A stretch of 19,457 nt of DNA from Syntrophobacterales bacterium (GTDB lineage: Bacteria; Desulfobacterota; Syntrophobacteria; BM002). Positions 7,548-14,174 of this stretch are shown in pieces. Every line of letters begins with the position of its first letter. The first letter of the stretch is position 1. Both the position numbers and the translations under genes were made by a program. The DNA lies in contig JAUWKY010000002.1 in the NCBI GenBank assembly GCA_030613915.1, positions 1 through 19,457 of the forward strand. Reading direction: 5' to 3'. The notes below the pieces were generated by a model, which was not told the DNA's origin, did no database searches, and saw only the letters and a program-made list of their open reading frames with translations.

Positions 7548-7948
7548 GTCACTACCTCTTGTCATAGAAACCAGAAATCCCAAGGCAGTCAGGCAACCTC
7601 AGGGCTTTGGGGGAAGTTGGAAGCTTACCAGGGAACAGAAAACCTGATGCTGGATCCCAAACAACCATGCACCCTATCTAATCTAAATAAAGCTCGTTTT
7701 AGGGAAATACTGAGTTTGAGGGATATCGTCGGTTAGTATTTCGTATCGCAATAGTTTATCAAAGAAAGACCATTCATTCTAGCCCTGTTTGTTTAACTTC
7801 TACCCCCCGATTGGCATAACTAATCAAAATCAACCCATAACAAGAAAATTACCCATATCTGGTCAAGCCACTTTTGGGTAAGATCGACCGTGTTGACCTT
7901 TCATTATTACACTATATAATTGAAAGATATCATAATGGAGGTGGTGCT
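7548..7948. promoter_or_regulatory. Divergent intergenic region between sdhA and the arsR-led operon
   Basis: There are 401 bases without a supported gene. The right part holds the plus-strand promoter described separately. Upstream of it are an inverted pair ttaccca (7849-7855) / tgggtaa (7875-7881) and a direct acccata repeat (7833-7839 and 7851-7857), possible protein-binding sites. For sdhA on the minus strand, a weak TTGATA with poorly matching -10 sequences can be found, but I cannot place its promoter with confidence. Confidence 0.4.
7893..7920 (+). promoter_or_regulatory. Sigma-70-type promoter for the arsR/E2/ClpX-like/JAMM/E1 operon
   Basis: TTGACC (7893-7898) and a consensus TATAAT (7915-7920) are spaced 16 bases apart, giving a predicted start about 20 bases before the arsR ATG at 7949. 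The AT-rich segment right after the -10 box (attgaaagatatcataat) contains a weak dyad around GATATC (7926-7931). That is a plausible place for ArsR autoregulation, but the symmetry is too poor to call an operator. Confidence 0.75.
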
Positions 7949-8308
7949 ATGCGGAACGAAGAAGAACAACTCGACAAGCTGAGTCACACTTCAGGTAAAT
8001 CAACGGGCCTGGAGCGTCCCCTACTGACCGAGGAGAGTGCAGCAGAACTGGAAGCGGTATTCGAGATGCTGGGTAACAGCACGCGGCTGCGAATGATTTA
8101 TGCTCTTACCAGGGCCGGGGAGATGTGTGTCACAGATCTGGCTGCGGCCTTGGAGATGAAACCACAGGCAGTTTCCAACCAACTTCAACGGTTGACAGAC
8201 CGAGGCATCCTTGCTTCGAAACGGACCGGTATTAATATCTACTACCGAGTGGTGGACACATGTGTGGTGAAATTGCTGGACCGGGGAATTTATCTTAAGG
8301 AGGTGTAA
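7949..8308 (+). CDS. ArsR/SmtB-family winged-helix transcriptional regulator
   Basis: The start is ATG 7949 with a strong ribosome site (GGAGGTGG, 4 bases before the ATG); the frame is open further upstream but across the promoter. The product has 119 residues. The ArsR core is clear: LGNSTRLRMIYALT (helix after the N-terminal arm), EMCVTDLAAAL, then the recognition helix KPQAVSNQLQRLTDRGIL and the wing KRTGINIYYRVVD. The single Cys in EMCVTDLA is at the position of the SmtB/ArsR alpha-3 metal site (ELCVxDL), and a second Cys follows in DTCVVKLLD. Metal or thiol sensing is therefore possible but unproven. It is the first gene after the promoter, and its stop is one base from the next ATG, so it probably represses its own operon. 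Confidence 0.88.
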   Translation: MRNEEEQLDKLSHTSGKSTGLERPLLTEESAAELEAVFEMLGNSTRLRMIYALTRAGEMCVTDLAAALEMKPQAVSNQLQRLTDRGILASKRTGINIYYRVVDTCVVKLLDRGIYLKEV

Positions 8309-8309
8309 T

Positions 8310-8705
8310 ATGACGAAGGATGCTGAAACACATAGGGCTTTAGAAACTGAAGAAGTACAGCAGTTGCTACCCCTCGTTATTGAAGTCCTGCCAGGACAGG
8401 CAGGCGAAGGCTTAGTTGACATTTACCAACCAGGTGCTTACGAGGGTAAATCACTTCGGAAGCTATGTGAAAGCACGCTGAAGAAAAAAGATTTGACCAT
8501 AGAAGAACAATTGATCCTAGAAGACATCAACAGGCAACTTGACGGAGGAAAATTCCTGTCTCGAGGACAAGAAATCGATAGTACGGCTTCGGGATATGCA
8601 GTAATCGAAGAAACTGAGGCGGGAGAGAAATACCTGTATGTGCCTATTCGGGCCATTAAACCCCAGGAAGGCGGCTATTACTGCAAGTACTGGAAGGACG
8701 AGTAA
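8310..8705 (+). CDS. Unknown 131-aa protein; candidate ubiquitin-like modifier of the operon
   Basis: I do not recognise the family. The start ATG 8310 has an excellent ribosome site (aaggaggtgt) overlapping the arsR stop, and the stop overlaps the next gene's ATG by one base, so it is translated with the E2-like gene. A possible secondary-structure reading is strand (LPLVIEVLPG), strand (GLVDIYQPG), helix (GKSLRKLCESTLKKK), a helical or loop stretch, and a last strand (KYLYVPIRAIKP) running into Gly-Gly at 121-122, then a nine-residue tail YYCKYWKDE. That order is compatible with a beta-grasp modifier made as a precursor that a JAMM protease could trim after GG. This is inference from context and a two-residue motif. 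It could equally be an adaptor or substrate protein. Confidence 0.8.
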   Translation: MTKDAETHRALETEEVQQLLPLVIEVLPGQAGEGLVDIYQPGAYEGKSLRKLCESTLKKKDLTIEEQLILEDINRQLDGGKFLSRGQEIDSTASGYAVIEETEAGEKYLYVPIRAIKPQEGGYYCKYWKDE

Positions 8706-9805
8706 TGAGGCGGTTGATCGGATCTGACCTTGTTTTTCTGGTGGAAGCAGGATTTCTCTATCTGCCTCTTCTGTACGATCCTGCCATAGAAAGAGAGATT
8801 CAAGCGACTCCGGATCCCTCTGGTTCACAGAAAACGACGGGATCTGTAATCCTGAATGAGGGGAAGCACTTCGTAAAATCGCTCAGTCTGCATTCCCTGG
8901 TGGCGAACTATGAAAGGATAGACAAGGACTTGTATGGTCAGGTGAGGAGTTCTGTTCTACATCAGTTTTCGGGTAACTTAGATAGGGCTGAGATGTCCGT
9001 TAGCTGGAAACTGATCGCCATCATTTTCCAGGTTATGCCATATTTCATAAAGAAAAACAGAGGGCTTAAAAGAGGGAGATTCGGCAAAGAAGAAATATTA
9101 AAATTAATTGCAGAAAAGGTCGATGTTCCGCCAAGAGAGTATGAGCGAACCAACACCGTTTTTGACTTGAAACCTCTTCAAGAAGCACTGAAGGAACTGG
9201 AGAAACTGGACTCTACCTTCAAACCGCCAAGGGATGGCATAATCTCATCTGCCGAACTGAACCATTGGCTCCACAAAGCACTAAGAGCACAGGTAATAGA
9301 GAAGGAGAGAACTCGACTAAGGAATGAAGTGCTCAGGCGGGAGCAACTCATCGCCACCGTAGATGAGGATATGGACATCCTGCTGTATGTCGCGCAGAAA
9401 GGCTCACTGGAGATAAACGGCTTTGGATTTACTAGGATTGGCACGACCGACGACTATCTCATCTACAAACGGACGGGAGAATATAGATTGAAAGATTACT
9501 ATGGTCGGTCGTACCTGTTTCGTGACTGCAGAGTAGCGGTCCCCACTTTTAGCCCTTTCAAACCCGTGGTGATGGAAAAATATAAGCATCCATTTTTGTA
9601 CGCTCACGATTCAGGACAAGAAATCTGCATGCACAGGTTCTATCCTCCACAACAGTTCAGCGCAGAGAATACTATTCATTTATTGGAAGAGGGTATTAAT
9701 GCTCTGCTCTACGGTTACGACGCCAGGCGTCGAAACGGCTATCACAGTCTTGATAGAACCAGGGAGTACATTAAAACAGTGGAATTCGAAGATTACCGAG
9801 TGTAG
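8705..9805 (+). CDS. E2 (ubiquitin-conjugating enzyme)-like protein with N-terminal extension
   Basis: The 366-residue protein has an unrecognised N-terminal half (1-200, mostly helical, with a charged helix around 185-215) and a C-terminal third that reads as a UBC fold. The signs are a strand followed by VPTFSPFKP (279-287), like the YPfxPP segment of E2 enzymes; HP at 295-296; GQEIC with Cys 308 at the catalytic position; FYPPQQFSAENTI where E2s have W-x-P and the next helix; and EEGINALLYG as the following helix. The Asn of the classical HPN is Phe here, and the loop between HP and the Cys is about three residues longer than usual. Both deviations are acceptable for bacterial E2-like proteins. 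Expected role: to accept a ubiquitin-like modifier from the E1-like enzyme encoded at the end of the operon as a thioester on Cys 308. I am confident in the gene and fairly confident in the fold assignment. Confidence 0.8.
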   Translation: MRRLIGSDLVFLVEAGFLYLPLLYDPAIEREIQATPDPSGSQKTTGSVILNEGKHFVKSLSLHSLVANYERIDKDLYGQVRSSVLHQFSGNLDRAEMSVSWKLIAIIFQVMPYFIKKNRGLKRGRFGKEEILKLIAEKVDVPPREYERTNTVFDLKPLQEALKELEKLDSTFKPPRDGIISSAELNHWLHKALRAQVIEKERTRLRNEVLRREQLIATVDEDMDILLYVAQKGSLEINGFGFTRIGTTDDYLIYKRTGEYRLKDYYGRSYLFRDCRVAVPTFSPFKPVVMEKYKHPFLYAHDSGQEICMHRFYPPQQFSAENTIHLLEEGINALLYGYDARRRNGYHSLDRTREYIKTVEFEDYRV

Positions 9806-9830
9806 GAACAAGAATATAAAAAAAGGAAAA

Positions 9831-10292
9831 CTCACCACGGAATTACACGGAGTATCACAGGAAATATTATAGATGAGTAAGTTGCTGTATAGTGATTTGA
9901 CTTATAAGATCATTGGCGCTGCTAAAGAGGTTTATCAAGAACTCGGTCCCGGTTACCTAGAATCAGTTTATGAAGATGCCTTGTGTTACGAGTTAGATTT
10001 AATAAACATACCTTATCAAAGGCAAGTCGATTTGGACGTGCATTACAAGACGACCAAGTTTGAACGCAGATTTAGAGCTGATCTTCTCGTGGAGGAAAAG
10101 GTTCTTGTAGAGAATAAAGCCATTAAAAAGATAACAAAACAAGATGAAGCTCAATTAATCAATTACCTAAAGACGACTGGCTTGAAAATAGGACTATTAT
10201 TCAACTATGGAGCGGAGATTTTTGGGATGGTAAGAAGAATATTCTAACGATTTGGTTTAAATCCGTGAAAATCCGTGTATATCCGTGGTGAG
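9831..10292. mobile_element. Terminal-inverted-repeat cassette carrying a GxxExxY gene
   Basis: The left end ctcaccacggaattacacgg (9831-9850) and the right end (10262-10292, finishing atccgtggtgag) are inverted copies of each other, built on repeats of the core atccgtg/cacgga. They enclose only the GxxExxY gene. There is no transposase and no clear target-site duplication. The cassette sits between two genes of an otherwise tight operon, so it looks like an insertion, and the similar direction of its gene lets the operon read through. Confidence 0.7.
9873..10247 (+). CDS. GxxExxY protein (PD-(D/E)xK-like fold)
   Basis: The 124-residue protein belongs to the GxxExxY family named for the motif G-x-x-E-x-x-Y, seen here at G27, E30 and Y33 (GPGYLESVY). 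A PD-(D/E)xK nuclease-type core is visible: D70 in FRADLLVEE, then E80-N-K82 in VLVENKA, and a following helix with QLINYLK. The family's function is not established. Members occur as small orphan genes scattered in many genomes and are often flanked by short inverted repeats, as here. The ATG at 9873 has only a weak purine-rich upstream stretch (caggaaatatt). It is probably a passenger rather than a working part of the surrounding operon. Confidence 0.88.
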   Translation: MSKLLYSDLTYKIIGAAKEVYQELGPGYLESVYEDALCYELDLINIPYQRQVDLDVHYKTTKFERRFRADLLVEEKVLVENKAIKKITKQDEAQLINYLKTTGLKIGLLFNYGAEIFGMVRRIF

Positions 10293-10300
10293 CTTTGATA

Positions 10301-10888
10301 ATGGATTTATTACAGAAAATAAAAAGTGAACGGGCTCAGAGTAAGAAGAAAAGACCCTTCAAACGAAGACTTTTCGACAAGGTAAATGGTCTCGTCAGAA
10401 CATACAGCCTGGAGGAGAGCTTCCTGTCCAGACTCGAGGTTCCAGAGGATTACTTGTCTGAGGCAAAGGTAGAATTTGCCCAGCTTAGAAAAAAGCGACC
10501 GATCGAGTTCCCATTGTTTTCATTATCAGCAGAAGAAGAGTATCGACTGACTACGGCAATTATGAGCAAGGTCAATAATCCATATCTGGAATTTGCCCAA
10601 TCACCAGACGAAATAGCCATAAGCAAAACGTTGTTTGATCTCAATCCCTCTCTTGGTGCGGACACATTGGAGAGATATCATTTTGAGACGTTGCTGCTCT
10701 GTGAGCGTGCCAAGAAAGAGATGGAAGACCTGCTGCAGCAAGCAAAAGATCGCCGGAGGAAAGAGGTTAGAGGATCAGCAAAGGAATTTCTGGGAGACGG
10801 ACGTTCACTACCGGACTCTTTAGAGAAAAGAATTGACCAATTACAGAGCTTCGTCGCCAGAGTTGATGATCTCGTAAAAAGTCATTAA
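10301..10888 (+). CDS. Unknown 195-aa helical protein of the E1/E2/ClpX-like operon
   Basis: I do not recognise the family. The ATG at 10301 is preferred; a TTG two codons earlier is in frame. The ribosome site GGTGAG (10287-10292) is supplied by the right inverted repeat of the GxxExxY cassette. The protein is basic at the N-terminus (KSERAQSKKKRPFKRR) and then mostly helical, with long charged helices around residues 125-160 and 170-195. There are no Cys pairs, no membrane segments and no catalytic motif. The gene is 11 bases upstream of the ClpX-like ATPase. An adaptor or substrate-delivery role for that ATPase would fit the position but has no direct support. Confidence 0.8.
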   Translation: MDLLQKIKSERAQSKKKRPFKRRLFDKVNGLVRTYSLEESFLSRLEVPEDYLSEAKVEFAQLRKKRPIEFPLFSLSAEEEYRLTTAIMSKVNNPYLEFAQSPDEIAISKTLFDLNPSLGADTLERYHFETLLLCERAKKEMEDLLQQAKDRRRKEVRGSAKEFLGDGRSLPDSLEKRIDQLQSFVARVDDLVKSH

Positions 10889-10899
10889 AGGTGGTGCAA

Positions 10900-12000
10900 A
10901 TGTACGACAGCGTATCCGCAAAGAGTCGCCAGCGCATCGAAGGAAAAATGGAAGGGATGCAGGAGAGACAGACAAGGGAGGCGGTACAAGAAATCATTGA
11001 GTTCAACAGGACTCCTTCTGAGCTCAAAGGACAAATAGACCAATTCGTCATTGGGCAGGGAAAAGGAAAGAAAGTTATCTCTACAGCAATCGCCTTCCAC
11101 TATCGAAGGTTGGGAAAAGCGCTCAAAGAGGCGATTGTTGACAATGGGGATGATGTTGACGCAGCTCTCAAGAACACGAGTACCCCCAAAGCCAATATTT
11201 TGATAGTAGGTCCCACTGGCTGCGGCAAGACATATACCAGTGAGATAGCCTCGCAGTTGGTGGGGGTGTCATTCGTTCACGAAGACATGACCAGGTTCAG
11301 TGAGGTGGGCTACGTGGGGCGGAACGCTACTGATATTCTCGTGGATCTTTTGGTTGCAGCTGGGGGAAATCCACATGTGGCCCAGATGGGAATAGTGTAT
11401 CTGGATGAAATTGACAAGGTGGCGTCCGAGGTCGTTTCCTATAAAGACGTTTCAGGTAAGGGTGTCCAGAAAGGTCTCCTGCACCTGTTGGATGGGGTGG
11501 AGAACGTGGTTGACCTGGGTAGGGAAAAAATCTTCCTATCCACCAAGCACGTCCTGTTCATTGCCGGAGGAGCGTTTGAGAATCTGGATGTCATCGTCAA
11601 GCGGAGGATGTCAAGGCAGGGTATCGAAGGCAACTGGGCGGATTACCTGATGACGGCAGACTTGGCAGTCTTCGGTATGGAGAGACAGCTGATGGGGAGA
11701 TTTCCCGTCAAGGTAGTATACGACGGGCTCACGACCCAGGATCTGAAAGACATACTTAGTAAGAGCGCAGGAAGTCCGCTTTTGGCATACGCCGGCGACC
11801 TCGAAGCATGGGACATCGATTTGGAGTTCACCGACGATGCCCTAGCCCAAGTGGCACTACGTGCTCAAGAGGAGGGGACCGGAGCACGGGGTTTGATCAC
11901 TATTCTCCACCGGGTGTTGTTAGACGATATGTATAGGCTGCCTGGAAACTACACCGGTGAATTCGTGGTGGATGCAGATTATGTGAGGTCGAAATTGTGA
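10900..12000 (+). CDS. ClpX-like AAA+ unfoldase without zinc domain
   Basis: The start ATG 10900 is preferred over GTG 10891 because aaggtgg (10888-10894) serves it; 366 residues result. The core is ClpX/HslU-like: an IDQFVIGQGKGKKVI segment, Walker A GPTGCGKT (104-111), pore loop GYVGR (137-141), Walker B YLDEID (167-172), the GLLHLLDG helix, FIAGGAF (220-226), a putative arginine finger in MGRFPV (R267) and sensor 2 GTGARGL (R330). It lacks the N-terminal four-Cys zinc domain of ClpX. The segment between GGAF and GRFP is shorter than in ClpX, and its GIEG does not match the IGF tripeptide that docks ClpP, so it probably unfolds proteins without ClpP. Its stop overlaps the JAMM start (TGATG), and the two products may act together on modified substrates. 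Confidence 0.88.
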   Translation: MYDSVSAKSRQRIEGKMEGMQERQTREAVQEIIEFNRTPSELKGQIDQFVIGQGKGKKVISTAIAFHYRRLGKALKEAIVDNGDDVDAALKNTSTPKANILIVGPTGCGKTYTSEIASQLVGVSFVHEDMTRFSEVGYVGRNATDILVDLLVAAGGNPHVAQMGIVYLDEIDKVASEVVSYKDVSGKGVQKGLLHLLDGVENVVDLGREKIFLSTKHVLFIAGGAFENLDVIVKRRMSRQGIEGNWADYLMTADLAVFGMERQLMGRFPVKVVYDGLTTQDLKDILSKSAGSPLLAYAGDLEAWDIDLEFTDDALAQVALRAQEEGTGARGLITILHRVLLDDMYRLPGNYTGEFVVDADYVRSKL

Positions 12001-12800
12001 TGAGATTCAAAAGCCTTGCAGACCTAAAGCGGCAGAAGCCAAAGGAAGTGACCCTGGCGACCTTGCCGCAGGAAGTTTCTATGACTCATTATGCCAAGGA
12101 GAAGGCTTTCAAGATTAGTGAGCTTGTCCGCGAGATTCATGAAGAGAGCTATGAGTGGTATGGGTTCACCATTGCCGACAAAGAGAACCCCGAACTAATA
12201 ACAGACATTGGCTTGCCTCAGAACGATCAGAATCTTCTAGAGTATGCGGCCATTGGACCTGCGCGTATAGCCGAATATCACGATTCGCTCTCGGAGGACA
12301 CCATCATAAATGGATGGATACATTCCCATGGCGCTCTCCAATACATGCATTTCTCTCACACTGATGAGGAAAACCAGGCCACAGTGCTGGATTTTGTCAC
12401 TGCCCGGCTCAGAAAAACTGTGGCCAAAAAGGAAATTCCCATCCAGGACCTCCAATTGTTGGTGAAAGACGAGTTCGAAGAAAAGGAACTGGAAGAGGGC
12501 AGTGTTTCTCTTATAACCGATGCGGTCGTCTCAGAGGCGATCCTCATGGAAACCATATATGGTGGATTTAGCTACAGTATTGTGATTGGCGACGAAGGCT
12601 GGCACGAGCAAGAGATCCATTACCAAGAAAGGAGTGTGATCTCGGGCCATAGCCACGTGAGCAAAAAGAGCGCAGATATGGTTCTTATAGACAATGGAAG
12701 ATCTTTGACTCAGGCTGACATCATTGTGCTGAGCAAGGAGGTTGCGGAGAAGATTCAGCCCAACACCAATCCGCCGACCGAGTTGATTGAAAGGATGTGA
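12000..12800 (+). CDS. JAMM/JAB-domain metalloprotease (putative deubiquitinase-like isopeptidase)
   Basis: The 266-residue protein carries the JAMM zinc signature: E52 (YEWYG), then GWIHSHG with H108 and H110, followed by S119 and D122 (HFSHTDEEN). These are the general-base Glu, two His ligands, Ser and Asp ligand of Rpn11/AMSH-type peptidases. The stretch between the second His and the Asp has 11 residues rather than the usual 10, so the fit of the Asp needs checking. A second part (about 150-266) includes ISGHSHVSKK and a C-terminal helix of unknown role. The start ATG 12000 overlaps the stop of the ClpX-like gene. Expected role: removing a ubiquitin-like modifier from substrates or trimming its precursor. 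It is soluble and cytoplasmic, with no signal peptide. Confidence 0.85.
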   Translation: MRFKSLADLKRQKPKEVTLATLPQEVSMTHYAKEKAFKISELVREIHEESYEWYGFTIADKENPELITDIGLPQNDQNLLEYAAIGPARIAEYHDSLSEDTIINGWIHSHGALQYMHFSHTDEENQATVLDFVTARLRKTVAKKEIPIQDLQLLVKDEFEEKELEEGSVSLITDAVVSEAILMETIYGGFSYSIVIGDEGWHEQEIHYQERSVISGHSHVSKKSADMVLIDNGRSLTQADIIVLSKEVAEKIQPNTNPPTELIERM

Positions 12801-12826
12801 GGCGCAAAGCGCATGGCGCATAGCAT
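12801..12826. repeat. Short gcgca-rich repeat between the JAMM and E1-like genes
   Basis: The string ggcgcaaagcgcatggcgca followed by tagcat directly abuts the JAMM stop. It is related to the gcatagcgctatgcgc hairpin at 381-402. It pushes the E1-like gene 56 bases away from the otherwise overlapping genes. Confidence 0.45.
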
Positions 12827-12856
12827 AAATGCCAGCGGGCAGGAGGCGAGAAAGCA

Positions 12857-14155
12857 ATGTATTCTACGGATGACGACATAACCCCCGTTTATCCAGAGAG
12901 GGAAAAAAAAGTACCGTTCGATGACCGACTTGACCGGCAACTACGTATTCACGGTTGGGATCAAGCCGCTTTGGATGGGGCCAAGATTGGTGTTGTGGGT
13001 GATAATGATCTTTTAGCATCTCTCTATATAATGTCAGCATCAGCTCTCGGGATTAACAATATTTCTGTCATTGCGCCAGTATTGGATGAAACTCTCATAG
13101 AAACAGCGAAAAGAGTGAATCCGCGGTTCAACTTGATGTTCATGGAAGGATTTTACACCCATCCTGCTATGGATGATGCTTTCAAGGGCTGCAACCTGAT
13201 AGTCGATTTGAGTCATTACGGTCTGGCGAACAAACTGCTGTTGGAAAAAGGTTACAGAGAAAACGTACCTATCGTTAGAGGTTGCTGTTACGAAAAGGAT
13301 GACCAACAAGGATTCAAGGTGTTCACCTATAGAAAAGGACGTGAATGGCAAGAACTTGAGCACATTGTCTCGCCAAACAATTTGCCCAACGGCCATTTTG
13401 ATGATGGAGTGTTAGACATCATTGTTTCAGGAATAGTGCTGGAGGAGACGAAGAGTATTCTGATGAATCAAAAAGTGTCCGAGAGCATGATTTCATATGA
13501 GAGAAGAAAGCTCGGTAGCCTGGAGAAAGACCAGAGAATACTGGTCACCGGCTCAGGGGCACTGGGAGTTTTCGTCGGCTTGGGGCTTGCCTACTCTGGT
13601 TTTCTGGACGGTACGTTCTTGGATCCAGATGTGGCCGAAACCACAAATTTGAATAGACAGGTTCTTTTTTATGACGCTGTTGGTGATAGCAAGGCAGAGA
13701 CGCTAGCCAGAAGACTCAGTCGTTTCTTCAACATCAACGCCAAGGCCCAGATCGGTTATTTTAGAAGAGACTCCGATATCTCATCTTATAATGTCATATT
13801 CGATTGTGTTGACAATTTTGAAAGCAGAATCGTGATCAGTGAAAAGTGTAAAGAACACAATAAGATAATGATTAGCGGTGGTACGAACGTGGACGCGGGT
13901 CAAGCTCTTTTCTACGATCCTGCAGCAGATGAGAGAACTCCGGCAGAATTATTGGGGTTATATGATATCGTTGATAAGCGAACCATTGATGCCCCCGAGA
14001 GAGTAAGGGCTTCCTGTAAGTACAGGCCCGACCCGTCTGTGATCATGACAAATCAAATCATTGCAGGCTTTATGGTTGACTCCTACCGAATGCTCTTGGC
14101 CGGCCAGATACCGAAAAACTTCTTCTACGATCTAAAAAGGGGTGGGAAGATCTAA
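12857..14155 (+). CDS. Two-domain E1/ThiF-like activating enzyme
   Basis: The 432-residue protein holds two Rossmann-type E1 modules. The first (about 20-200) begins with RQLRIHGWDQAAL, the usual E1 entry helix, but its nucleotide loop is degenerate (GVVGDNDLL), so it should be inactive. The second (about 225-430) is intact: VTGSGALG (230-237), LDPD (255-258), NLNRQ (264-268), K279 in GDSKAE and DCVDN (316-320) as the ATP/Mg contacts, and a candidate catalytic Cys, C387, in SCKYRPDPSVIMTNQ. An inactive domain followed by an active one is also the layout of eukaryotic E1. No CxxC zinc pair is seen. AGGAGG lies about 11 bases before the ATG. Expected reaction: adenylation of a modifier C-terminus and thioester transfer to the E2-like protein. 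It is the last gene of the operon. Confidence 0.87.
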   Translation: MYSTDDDITPVYPEREKKVPFDDRLDRQLRIHGWDQAALDGAKIGVVGDNDLLASLYIMSASALGINNISVIAPVLDETLIETAKRVNPRFNLMFMEGFYTHPAMDDAFKGCNLIVDLSHYGLANKLLLEKGYRENVPIVRGCCYEKDDQQGFKVFTYRKGREWQELEHIVSPNNLPNGHFDDGVLDIIVSGIVLEETKSILMNQKVSESMISYERRKLGSLEKDQRILVTGSGALGVFVGLGLAYSGFLDGTFLDPDVAETTNLNRQVLFYDAVGDSKAETLARRLSRFFNINAKAQIGYFRRDSDISSYNVIFDCVDNFESRIVISEKCKEHNKIMISGGTNVDAGQALFYDPAADERTPAELLGLYDIVDKRTIDAPERVRASCKYRPDPSVIMTNQIIAGFMVDSYRMLLAGQIPKNFFYDLKRGGKI

Positions 14156-14174
14156 ATGGGAAGCATGCGGAGCA

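Noticed and set aside
7548..7583. Earlier in-frame ATGs for sdhA at 7565 and 7583
   Set aside because: Neither has a ribosome site, while ATG 7547 has AGAGG seven bases upstream and begins directly with the FAD-binding fold.
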